Shown: positions 25,864 through 33,599 of the stretch, piece by piece
Position numbering within the stretch: the stretch's first letter is position 1
How the letters are laid out: each line of letters starts with the position of its first letter
DNA from: Antarcticimicrobium luteum
Lineage (GTDB): Bacteria > Pseudomonadota > Alphaproteobacteria > Rhodobacterales > Rhodobacteraceae
NCBI RefSeq assembly: GCF_004358185.1
Contig: NZ_SMUV01000067.1
Span: forward strand, 1 to 64,000
Reading direction: 5' to 3'
DNA: 64,000 nt
Position numbers and translations under genes: made by a program
The notes under the pieces: model-generated
The model's database searches: none
The model's input: only the letters and a program-made list of their open reading frames with translations
What the model was told of the DNA's origin: nothing

Positions 25864-27056
25864 ACAAGCCGCTGAAACAGCACCTGATCGACCCCGAAAT
25901 CTGCATCCGCTGCTACACCTGCGAAATGACCTGTCCGCTCGAGGCGATCGAGCATGATGACAACAACGTCGTGGTCGACGCGTCGAAGTGCAACTTCTGC
26001 ATGGATTGCATCCCGGTCTGCCCGACCGGCTCGATCGACGAATGGCGGGTGGTGAACGATCCCTATTCGCTGGACGAGCAGTTCGAATGGACCGAACTGC
26101 CTGAGCAGGAGGATATTCAGACCGCCGGCGGCGAGGCCGAAACCGGAATGGAGGCGCTGGACGAGGCCATGGCCGCCCTGCTGGCCGACGCCCACGCCGG
26201 CGCCGGCGGCAAGGCCAAAGCGCCCGCCTCCGCCTCCAAGCCCACGGTCAACATGTACAACCTCGGCAAACCGGCCGAGGCCACGGTGCAGGGCAACTAT
26301 CGCCTGACCGCCGAGGAGTCCGACAGCGACGTGCGCCATATCATCCTGGATCTGGGCGGCCTGCCCTTTCCGGTGCTGGAGGGGCAGAGCGTCGGGATCA
26401 TCCCGCCGGGCACCGATGACGCGGGCAAGCCGCACCTGCCGCGCCTCTACTCGGTCTCCAGCCCGCGTGACGGAGAACGCCCGAACTTCAACAACCTTTC
26501 GCTGACTGTTAAGCGCGAGGAAAACGGGCTGTGCTCCAACTACGTCTGCGACCTGCAAAAGGGCGACAAGGTGCAACTGACCGGCCCGTTCGGCGCCACC
26601 TTCCTGATGCCCGAGGATTCGCAGGCGCGGCTGCTGATGATCTGCACCGGCACCGGATCGGCGCCGATGCGCGCCTTTACCATGCGCCGCCAGCGTACCG
26701 TTGGGGCGAAATCGGGCGGCATGGTGATGTTCTTCGGCGCCCGCACTCCCGACAGCCTGCCCTATTTCGGCCCGCTGAACAAAGTGCCGGAAAGCCTGCT
26801 GAAGAAACATCTGGTGTTCTCGCGCATTCCCGGTGCGCAAAAGGAATACGTGCAGGACCGCATGATGGTCGAGGAGGAGGCGGTCGCCGAGATGATCGCC
26901 GATCCCAACACCCATATCTATATCTGCGGGCTGCGCGGCATGGAGGAAGGTGTCGAAAAGGCGATGACCAATATCGCGGAAAGCATCGGCCAGCCCTGGG
27001 GGGCGCTGCGCGACACCATGCGCAACGAGGGCCGCTATCACGTGGAAACCTACTGA
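25860..27056 (+). CDS. boxA: Benzoyl-CoA 2,3-epoxidase reductase component BoxA
   Basis: 398 residues. The N-terminus holds two [4Fe-4S] motifs, CIRCYTCEMTCP (Cys15/18/21/25) and CNFCMDCIPVCP (Cys44/47/50/54). An alanine-rich linker (about 85-130) leads to a ferredoxin-NADP reductase module with FAD site RLYSVSSPR and NADPH site TGTGSAPMRAF, ending in aromatic Tyr. BoxA passes electrons from NADPH to BoxB. The start at 25860 overlaps the small-protein stop and begins the ferredoxin domain. The thioesterase gene follows directly with no gap. Confidence 0.95.
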   Translation: MNKPLKQHLIDPEICIRCYTCEMTCPLEAIEHDDNNVVVDASKCNFCMDCIPVCPTGSIDEWRVVNDPYSLDEQFEWTELPEQEDIQTAGGEAETGMEALDEAMAALLADAHAGAGGKAKAPASASKPTVNMYNLGKPAEATVQGNYRLTAEESDSDVRHIILDLGGLPFPVLEGQSVGIIPPGTDDAGKPHLPRLYSVSSPRDGERPNFNNLSLTVKREENGLCSNYVCDLQKGDKVQLTGPFGATFLMPEDSQARLLMICTGTGSAPMRAFTMRRQRTVGAKSGGMVMFFGARTPDSLPYFGPLNKVPESLLKKHLVFSRIPGAQKEYVQDRMMVEEEAVAEMIADPNTHIYICGLRGMEEGVEKAMTNIAESIGQPWGALRDTMRNEGRYHVETY

Positions 27057-27500
27057 ATGACCGAGGCAGGCCAGGGGGCGGAGGCACCGCCCCCCTTCGA
27101 GCATGAGATCCGCGTGACCTGGGCCGACTGCGATCCGGCCAAGATCGCCTATACCGGGCGGCTGCCCTATTTTGCGCTGGATGCGATCGACGCCTGGTGG
27201 GAACATCACCTGGGCGGCGGCTGGTATCATCTGGAGCTGGATCTCGGCTTTGGCACGCCCTTTGTCCATCTCAGCCTGGATTTCGTCTCGCCGGTCACGC
27301 CGCGGCACCGGCTGATCTGCAAGGTCTGGCCAAGCAAACTCGGGACCAAGTCGATCGAGTTCCGCGTCGAGGGCTATCAGGACGGCACGCTCTGCTTCAC
27401 GGGGCGCTTCGTGAATGTCTTTGTCGTGTCAGCGACCTTTGCCTCTCAGCCGGCGCCGCCCGGCATTCGCGAGCTGGTGGAACCGCTGCTGCGGCCCTGA
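27057..27500 (+). CDS. Hotdog-fold acyl-CoA thioesterase (4-hydroxybenzoyl-CoA thioesterase type)
   Basis: 147 residues, hotdog fold of the 4HBT type. The catalytic Asp region TWADCDPAKIAYTGRL matches DCDPAG-(I/V)-V with a Lys in place of Gly. ATG immediately follows the boxA stop. Thioesterases in box clusters are thought to hydrolyse benzoyl-CoA or dead-end thioesters, releasing trapped CoA. Substrate not provable from sequence. Confidence 0.88.
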   Translation: MTEAGQGAEAPPPFEHEIRVTWADCDPAKIAYTGRLPYFALDAIDAWWEHHLGGGWYHLELDLGFGTPFVHLSLDFVSPVTPRHRLICKVWPSKLGTKSIEFRVEGYQDGTLCFTGRFVNVFVVSATFASQPAPPGIRELVEPLLRP

Positions 27501-27535
27501 TCCGCCGATTCCCCCAGTGACCCCGGAATCCGCAG

Positions 27536-27607
27536 GATAGTGCAGATCGTGTCCGTTTTACGGCAAAAGGGTTTGAACGCTGCGCTGGCCCGGTCTAGGT
27601 TTGTGCA
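27536..27607 (+). promoter_or_regulatory. Probable BoxR operator before boxR
   Basis: GATAGTGCA at 27536-27544 repeats the core of the bclA operator arm; a second TGCA lies at 27604-27607, 26 bases before the boxR ATG. Suggests negative autoregulation. The site is single-armed, so weaker than those before bclA and boxC. Confidence 0.5.
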
Positions 27608-27632
27608 ATATTTTTCATAACCGACTGGTGGC

Positions 27633-28550
27633 ATGACCGAAATCACCAACTTCCGAGGCGAGGCGACCCCGCAATCGCAGGCGACCCGGGTCGAGGCCGA
27701 GGTGTCGGCGCTGATCCAGCGGGTGGGCGAACGTGTGCGCCGCGCACGGGAACGGCGCGGTATCCCGCGCCGGGTGCTGTCGGACATGTCCGGCGTCTCG
27801 CCGCGCTATCTGGCGCAGCTTGAGGCGGGCGAGGGCAATATCTCCATTGGATTGTTGCAGCGGGTGGCCTCCGCGCTCGATCACCGGATCGAATGGCTGG
27901 TGGGCGAAGAGGATCCGTGGAACTCCGACGCGCTGCGGGTGGCGGACATGTTCCGCAGTTCCAGCACGGATGTGCAACAGGCAATCCTGCGCAAGCTGAA
28001 CCCGGAGCCGGCCGAGGCGCTGCGCGGCCATCGCCTTTGCCTGATCGGCCTGAGGGGCGCGGGAAAATCGACCCTTGGCGCGCTTCTGGGTCAGGCGCTC
28101 AACATCCCCTTTGTCGAGCTGAACTCCGAGATCGAGGAACAGAGCGGCATGCCGGTCGAAGAGGTGATGGCGCTCTATGGGCAGGAGGGCTATCGCAAGC
28201 TGGAGGCGCAGGCGATCTCCCGCATCATCGCCACCCATGACAGCATGGTTCTGGCCGTCGCCGGCGGCCTCGTCGCCGAGCCCGAAACTTACAACCAGCT
28301 CCTCGGCCATTTTCACACCATCTGGCTCAAGACATCGCCCGATGAGCATATGGCGCGGGTGCGGGCGCAGGGGGACGAACGCCCGATGGCCGGCAACCCC
28401 GAGGCGATGGAACAGCTCAAATCCATTCTGACCAGCCGCGAGGCGCTCTATGGCCGGGCACAGGCGCAGCTCGACACCTCCGGGCAATCGGTCGAGGCAT
28501 CGCTGGCGCAGCTATTGGCGCTGATCGAAGAGCGGAAGTTTCTGGGCTGA
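27633..28550 (+). CDS. boxR: BoxR/BzdR-type benzoyl-CoA-responsive repressor
   Basis: 305 residues. Residues about 30-85 form an XRE helix-turn-helix (RRVLSDMSGVSPRYLAQLE), and residues about 130-300 a shikimate-kinase-like domain with P-loop GLRGAGKST (139-147) and GGLVAEPETY. This fusion is specific to the BzdR/BoxR family, whose kinase-like domain senses benzoyl-CoA and releases repression. Its own upstream region carries the shared GATAGTGCA motif. The next gene starts two bases after the stop. Confidence 0.94.
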   Translation: MTEITNFRGEATPQSQATRVEAEVSALIQRVGERVRRARERRGIPRRVLSDMSGVSPRYLAQLEAGEGNISIGLLQRVASALDHRIEWLVGEEDPWNSDALRVADMFRSSSTDVQQAILRKLNPEPAEALRGHRLCLIGLRGAGKSTLGALLGQALNIPFVELNSEIEEQSGMPVEEVMALYGQEGYRKLEAQAISRIIATHDSMVLAVAGGLVAEPETYNQLLGHFHTIWLKTSPDEHMARVRAQGDERPMAGNPEAMEQLKSILTSREALYGRAQAQLDTSGQSVEASLAQLLALIEERKFLG

Positions 28551-28552
28551 AC

Positions 28553-29704
28553 ATGGGACGCGCCCTGATCGTCGGTGCCGGACCCGCCGGGGTCACCGCC
28601 GCGCAATTGTTGATGCGGGCGGGTTACGACGTGGCGCTGGCCGAGCCGGATGCGGACACCGCCCGGCGGATGCGGGACATGCTGGCGCAGGCCGGGCTGG
28701 ACTTGAGCGTGACCGACGGGCCGGGCGATCCGGCAGGGGCCGCCCTCACCATCGAGGCGCTGGAGGATGAGCCGGAGCAGCGGGCGCCGGTTCTGGCGCA
28801 TCTGGCCGGCCGTTGCCCGGCCGAGGGCCTGTTGCTCTCCACCGCGCTGAGCGGACTGTCGGGCCGCATCATCGGCTTTCGCCTCTATACCCCCGCGCAC
28901 CTGCGCAAGCTGGTCGAGATCGCACCCGGGCCGGATGCCGCCGAGGTTCAGATCGCCGCCGCCTTTGCCCTGGCCGGCGCGCTGGGGCGGCACGCCGTGC
29001 GCGCGCCGCATGACCGCCCCTCGATCGGCACCCGGTTGATGCGGCGGCTGTACGAGGCCGCCGACACCCTGCTGATCGAGGGCGCCATCCCGCATGAGCT
29101 GGACGAGGCGATGGTGGGCTTCGGCTGGGACATCGGCGTCTACGAGGCGCAGGATCTGATCGGGCTGGCCATCGCCTATGCCGACCGCAAGGCGCAGGCG
29201 GAGACGCGCGACCCGAACCGCCGCTATATCCCGATCCAGGACCGCATGGTCGAGGAGGGGCGGCTGGGCAAGGCCGCCGGCGTCGGCTGGTACCGGTATC
29301 CCGGCGGTGGCGGCGCGGTGATCGACCCGCTGGTCGAGGATCTGGTGCGCGAGGAGGCCTGGTTCGCCGGGGTGACCCCGCGCGCCTTCACCGCCGCAGA
29401 ACTGCAGCAGCGGCTGGTGTTGGCGCTGATCCACGAGGGCGCGCTGATGCTGGCGGACGGCACTGCGGTTTCGGCGCGGGACATTGATACCGTCAGCCTC
29501 GCCGGGCTGGGCTTTCCCGCGCGGCTGGGCGGGGTGATGGCCTGGGCCGATGCGCGCGGCGCAGTTTGGGTGGCCGATGCGCTGGCGCGACTGGCAATCG
29601 AGGATGCGGCGGTCTGGACGCCGCCGGACCCGATCCTGGAATGTGCCGCGGATGGGACGCGGCTGGCGGAGTGGACAGCAGATGGCTCGGATAAAGGTGA
29701 CTAG
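28553..29704 (+). CDS. 3-hydroxyacyl-CoA dehydrogenase-like protein lacking catalytic residues
   Basis: 383 residues with the HAD layout: an N-terminal Rossmann domain (GAGPAGVTAAQLL), then a helical C-terminal domain partly duplicated (DEAMVGFGWDIGVYEAQDLIG and a second copy toward the end). Family members carry a catalytic His in HFFNP and an Asn in PGF(I/V)xNR. Here the matching places read GFRLYTPAHLRKLVE (Arg110 for His) and RPSIGTRL (Thr160 for Asn), and the nucleotide motif is GAGPAG rather than GAGxMG. It probably does not run the normal dehydrogenase reaction. It starts two bases after boxR, so it belongs to the box block; no such enzyme is required by the known pathway until beta-oxidation of the product. 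Confidence 0.78.
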   Translation: MGRALIVGAGPAGVTAAQLLMRAGYDVALAEPDADTARRMRDMLAQAGLDLSVTDGPGDPAGAALTIEALEDEPEQRAPVLAHLAGRCPAEGLLLSTALSGLSGRIIGFRLYTPAHLRKLVEIAPGPDAAEVQIAAAFALAGALGRHAVRAPHDRPSIGTRLMRRLYEAADTLLIEGAIPHELDEAMVGFGWDIGVYEAQDLIGLAIAYADRKAQAETRDPNRRYIPIQDRMVEEGRLGKAAGVGWYRYPGGGGAVIDPLVEDLVREEAWFAGVTPRAFTAAELQQRLVLALIHEGALMLADGTAVSARDIDTVSLAGLGFPARLGGVMAWADARGAVWVADALARLAIEDAAVWTPPDPILECAADGTRLAEWTADGSDKGD

Positions 29705-29714
29705 GGCCGCGCCT

Positions 29715-29734
29715 GCCCGGCGTAATCGCCGGGC
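29715..29734 (+). other. Short hairpin between convergent genes
   Basis: GCCCGGCG (29715-29722) and CGCCGGGC (29727-29734) around TAAT. It lies in the 75-base gap between the HAD-like gene and the convergent ycaQ-like gene, with no T-run on either side; it may be a weak bidirectional terminator. Confidence 0.35.
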
Positions 29735-29779
29735 GAAACATCGGGCTCGGGCCGCACGCTGGAAGAAACCGGTCGGAGC

Positions 29780-31003
29780 CTAACCCACAGATCCCGGTTC
29801 TCTGAGCCAGCCATCGGCAAAGTTCACCTCCGCCACCCCGGCAAGGCGGGCCACCCGCGCCAGTTCCGCCTCCAGCCGAGCCTGTCGCGGGCCGGTCCAG
29901 CGCACCCCCCGCTCGGGCCAGAGCGCGGTGACATGCAGCCGGTCCCGTCCCCGGTCCGCCTTCATGTCGATGCGGCCGACCATCCGCTCCCCCTCCAGCA
30001 GGGGAAAGACATAATAGCCGTATTTGCGCTTTGCGGCCGGCACAAAGATCTCGATCCGGTAGTCGAAGCCGAACAGACGCAGTGCCCGTGCCCGGTCGCG
30101 CAGCGCCGGATCGAACGGGCTGAGCACCCGTAACCGCCCCGGCGCCGGGCCAAGGCGGGCGGCCTCCTCCTCGATGTCCGGGCGGGCAAAGACCCGGCGT
30201 GCGCTGCCGTCGGCGCAGGTGATCGCCACCTCGACGATCTCGCCCCGCGCCTGCGCGGCAGCGCACCAGGCCTTGGCCTCTGCCGGGGTCACGATGTCCC
30301 AGAACGCCGCCAGTTCGCCGGGGGTGGCGAACCCCAGCCGGTCCAGCGCCGCGGTGCAGGCCCAGTCCAGGGTTTGCTCCGGCCCGGGGCGGGCGTGATC
30401 GGCCAGCAGCCCGGCGTCGATCACCCGCTCGGTCAGGTCATAGACCTTTCGGAACCCTTCGCGTCCGACGATGCTGAGCGTGCCGGAACGCCAGAGATAT
30501 TCCAGCGCGGTCTTGGACGGGTGCCAGTCCCACCAGCCGGTGCTGCGCTTTTGCCCGTCGTTTCCGAGATCGGCGGAGGTGACCGGCCCGTGATCGCGGA
30601 TATGATGCAGAACCGGCTCGAACTGGTCGTCGAACCGGTGCCCCTGCCAGTCGCGCCAACGGCGTTTCAGCCGCTCCGCATCGCGGACAAAGCGCAGATG
30701 CCAATGGGGAAAGAAGTCCATCGGGATCATCGCCGCGTCGTGGGTCCAATGCTCGAACAGCGCCCGGTCGGTTTCATAGAGGCGCGTCAGATGCCCGGGC
30801 CGATAGGCCGGGCGGCGCGAGAACAGGATCATGTCATGGGCGCGGGCGACGGTGTTGACACTGTCGAGCTGGACAAAGCCCAGCCGCCGGATCACCGTCA
30901 GCAGATCGGCGCCCTTGCCAGCGCCGGCGGGCGGCTCGCCCAGCCCGTGCCGGTGCAGGAACAGCCGCCGTGCGGCGCTTGTGCTCAGCCTTGGGGGCGC
31001 CAT
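29780..31003 (-). CDS. YcaQ/AlkX-type winged-helix DNA glycosylase family protein
   Basis: 407 residues of the HTH_42 (YcaQ/AlkZ) family. The N-terminal region contains FVQLDSV, the Q-phi-D form of the catalytic motif seen in YcaQ/AlkX, rather than the Q-phi-Q of AlkZ. C-terminal features ERRWKRR-like SPFDPALRDRARALRLFGFDYRIE and GYYVFPLLEGERMVGRIDMK are typical. Family members excise N7-alkyl adducts or unhook interstrand crosslinks. The lacI-type gene ends five bases before the start, so the two may be cotranscribed, with no visible functional link. Confidence 0.85.
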   Translation of the reverse strand: MAPPRLSTSAARRLFLHRHGLGEPPAGAGKGADLLTVIRRLGFVQLDSVNTVARAHDMILFSRRPAYRPGHLTRLYETDRALFEHWTHDAAMIPMDFFPHWHLRFVRDAERLKRRWRDWQGHRFDDQFEPVLHHIRDHGPVTSADLGNDGQKRSTGWWDWHPSKTALEYLWRSGTLSIVGREGFRKVYDLTERVIDAGLLADHARPGPEQTLDWACTAALDRLGFATPGELAAFWDIVTPAEAKAWCAAAQARGEIVEVAITCADGSARRVFARPDIEEEAARLGPAPGRLRVLSPFDPALRDRARALRLFGFDYRIEIFVPAAKRKYGYYVFPLLEGERMVGRIDMKADRGRDRLHVTALWPERGVRWTGPRQARLEAELARVARLAGVAEVNFADGWLREPGSVG

Positions 31004-31007
31004 CGGC

Positions 31008-32060
31008 TCAGCCCCGCTTCAGCGTGTCGCCATAGCTGATCTTGGGGGTCAGCACGACCTGGTTCTCGACCTCGCGCGGGGGCGTCTCCAGACGCGCCAC
31101 GATAATCTCGGCCGCCTTGCGCCCGATCTCCAGCCGGCAGGCGTCCATCGTCGCAAGCTGGCGCGGCAAACCCTGCAGCAGCTCGACCCCGTTGAACCCG
31201 GCAAGCCCGATCCGCCCGGGGATGTCATAGCCCTTTTCCAGCAGGTAGAGCAGCCCGCCAGCCCCGATCATGTCGTTGGAATAATAGAGGAAATCCAGAT
31301 CCGGCGAGCGCGCCAGCATCTGGGCCGTCATCTCGCGACCCTTGGCCAGCGCCGATCCGCCGGAATAGAAGGCGCGATCCGCGATCTCGATCCCGTGTTT
31401 GGCCAGCTTTTCTGTGAACCCCTCGAAGCGTTTCCGGGCGCGGTGGTCCAGCGGCATCTTGGTGCCCATGAAGCCGATCCGGCGATAGCCCGCCTCGACG
31501 ATCGCGCGGGCCATCTCGCGCCCGGCGCGGCGGTGCGAGATGCCGACCATCGCATCCACCGGCTTGCCGTCGGTATCCATGATCTCGACCACCGGAATGC
31601 CGGCCGCCTTGAGCATGGCGCGCGCGGCGTCCGAATGCTCCAGCCCGGCGATGATCACGCCGGACGGGCGCCAGGACAGGATCTCATAGAGAACCCGCTC
31701 CTCCTTTTCCGGCAGGTAGTCGGTGACGCCGACCACCGGCTGCAACTCGGTATCCTCCAGCACCCGGTTGATGCCGGTCAGCACCTCGGGAAACACCATG
31801 TTGGACAGCGACGGGATGATCACCGCGATCAGGTTGACGCGATTCGAGGCCAGCGCGCCGGCGATCTTGTTGGGCACGTAGCCCAGCGCCTTGGCGGCGG
31901 CGAGCACCCTGGCGCGAGTGGCCTCGGACACATCGCCGCGGTTGCGCAGCACGCGGCTGACCGTCATCTCGGAGACGCCTGACGCCTCGGAAACATCGCG
32001 CAGGGTAAGCGGGCGTTTGTTCTCAACCGTCACAGGTGACCCTTTTTGCCGGAATGCCAT
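31008..32060 (-). CDS. LacI-family transcriptional regulator
   Basis: 350 residues, N-terminal LacI helix-turn-helix (TLRDVSEASGVSEMTVSRVL, about residues 18-40) with hinge helix PNKIAGALAS, and a periplasmic-binding-like effector domain. Resembles GntR-type gluconate repressors, though no sugar-acid genes are in the window. ATG at 32060 lacks a clear ribosome site. A GTG at 32033 (VTVENKRPLT) preceded by AAAAAGGG is an alternative start just before the HTH. Possibly cotranscribed with the downstream ycaQ-like gene. Confidence 0.87.
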   Translation of the reverse strand: MAFRQKGSPVTVENKRPLTLRDVSEASGVSEMTVSRVLRNRGDVSEATRARVLAAAKALGYVPNKIAGALASNRVNLIAVIIPSLSNMVFPEVLTGINRVLEDTELQPVVGVTDYLPEKEERVLYEILSWRPSGVIIAGLEHSDAARAMLKAAGIPVVEIMDTDGKPVDAMVGISHRRAGREMARAIVEAGYRRIGFMGTKMPLDHRARKRFEGFTEKLAKHGIEIADRAFYSGGSALAKGREMTAQMLARSPDLDFLYYSNDMIGAGGLLYLLEKGYDIPGRIGLAGFNGVELLQGLPRQLATMDACRLEIGRKAAEIIVARLETPPREVENQVVLTPKISYGDTLKRG

Positions 32061-32145
32061 GACGTTACCGCGAAGAGACGATGCTGTTCAAGCGTATGCA
32101 AAACCGGTGACAAGCCGGAAAAACCCGTCTAAACAGCCCCGCGAC

Positions 32146-32222
32146 GGCCCCGTGGCTCAACTGGATAGAGCAGCCCCCTCCTAAGGGGCAGGTTACAGGT
32201 TCGAATCCTGTCGGGGTCACCA
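32146..32222 (+). tRNA. tRNA-Arg (anticodon CCT)
   Basis: Cloverleaf is complete: acceptor GGCCCCG with CGGGGTC, D arm GCTC/GAGC, anticodon stem GCCCC/GGGGC around loop CTCCTAA (anticodon CCT), T arm ACAGG-TTCGAAT-CCTGT. CCA is encoded at 32220-32222. A short TTTT follows two bases on. Confidence 0.96.
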
Positions 32223-32263
32223 CTTTTCGACCGAACCCGGCGCGCCGCGGCGATTGCGTCCGC

Positions 32264-33505
32264 TTAGGTTCCGCTTGCCGCCCGTTCCACCAGCTTCAGG
32301 CACAGCCCGGTGGCGACGGCCATGTCCTGGACCGAGATCCACTCCAGCGGCCCGTGGATGTTCTGCATGCCCGTGAACAGGTTGGGGCAGGGCACCCCCA
32401 TCTCGGTCAGCCGCGAGCCGTCGGTGCCGCCGCGGATCGGCACCGAAACCGGCTCGAGCCCGAGGTCGCGGCAGGCCGCCTGCGCCAGGTTCACCGGGGT
32501 CATGTCCTGTTCCAGCCAATAGCGCATGTTGCGGTATTGCGGGCGGATCTCGCAGGTGATGGTCGCGCGCGGCTCGGTCGCCTGCACCGCTGCGCAGACC
32601 TTGCGCAGCATCTCGCCGGTCTTTTCCAGCCCGTCGCGTTCGAAGTCGCGCAGGATCATCTTGATCTTCATCTGCGACGAGCCGCCGCTCATCTCGGTCG
32701 CGTGCCAGAACCCTTCCAGCCCTTCGGTCACCTCCGGCGTCATGGTGGCCTGAGGCAGCATCTCGATGATCTTCGAGGCGAGGTGAATGGCATTGACCAT
32801 CTTGCCCTTGGCAAAGCCGGGGTGGATGGAGACGCCGGTGATCTTCACCTCTGCGGCATCGGCGGAAAAGGTCTCGTACTCAAGTTCTCCCACCCTGCCG
32901 CCGTCGAAGGTATAGGCGAAATCGGCGCCCAGATCCTTGGGCAGGCGGGAATCGACGCCGCGCCCGATTTCCTCGTCGGGGGTAAAGGCGATGCGGATCG
33001 GCCCGTGTGCGATCTGCGGGTTTTCCAGCAGGTGCCGCGCGGCGGTCATGATGATCGCCACCCCCGCCTTGTCGTCCGCCCCCAGCAGGGTCAGACCCGA
33101 GGCGGTGATGATGTCATGGCCGATCTTTTCCGCCAGATAGGGCGAGGCCTCGGGCGACAGCACCAGCGCGGGATCGTCGGGATAGGTGATCTCGCCGCCG
33201 TTATAACCCCTGATCACCCGCGGTTTCACGCCGCTTGCGTTGAACTGCGGCGCGGTGTCCACATGGGCCAGCAGGCCGACGGTGGGGCCGGGCACGGTGC
33301 CGGGGATGGTGGCCAGCACGGTGCCGTAATCGGTGAGCGTCACATCCTGCGCGCCGATCTCGGTCAGCTCGCCCTCCAGCAGCCGCAGGACATCGAACTG
33401 GATCTCGGTGCTGGGCGATGTGGGCGAATCCTCGTCGCTCTGGCTGTCTATGGCGGCATAGCGGGCAAGGCGCGCTTCCAGCTCCTGATCGAATGGGGTT
33501 TGCAT
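32264..33505 (-). CDS. pepT: Peptidase T (tripeptide aminopeptidase)
   Basis: 413 residues of the M20 zinc peptidase family. Metal and catalytic motifs: LLAHVDTAPQFN (His/Asp ligand), GLTLLGADDKAGVA (bridging Asp), and FTPDEEIGRG (catalytic Glu and Glu ligand). Closest in length and motif to bacterial PepT, which removes N-terminal residues from tripeptides in the cytoplasm. AGGAGG lies six bases before the ATG at 33505; a longer in-frame extension would start upstream without a site. Confidence 0.95.
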   Translation of the reverse strand: MQTPFDQELEARLARYAAIDSQSDEDSPTSPSTEIQFDVLRLLEGELTEIGAQDVTLTDYGTVLATIPGTVPGPTVGLLAHVDTAPQFNASGVKPRVIRGYNGGEITYPDDPALVLSPEASPYLAEKIGHDIITASGLTLLGADDKAGVAIIMTAARHLLENPQIAHGPIRIAFTPDEEIGRGVDSRLPKDLGADFAYTFDGGRVGELEYETFSADAAEVKITGVSIHPGFAKGKMVNAIHLASKIIEMLPQATMTPEVTEGLEGFWHATEMSGGSSQMKIKMILRDFERDGLEKTGEMLRKVCAAVQATEPRATITCEIRPQYRNMRYWLEQDMTPVNLAQAACRDLGLEPVSVPIRGGTDGSRLTEMGVPCPNLFTGMQNIHGPLEWISVQDMAVATGLCLKLVERAASGT

Positions 33506-33599
33506 CGGACCTCCTGTCTGTTGCGACAGAGAAGGGCGGCGGCGGGGGGTGAAGTCAACCCCGGGCCGGTGCCTGCCGATCCGCGCCCCGACCGGCCGC

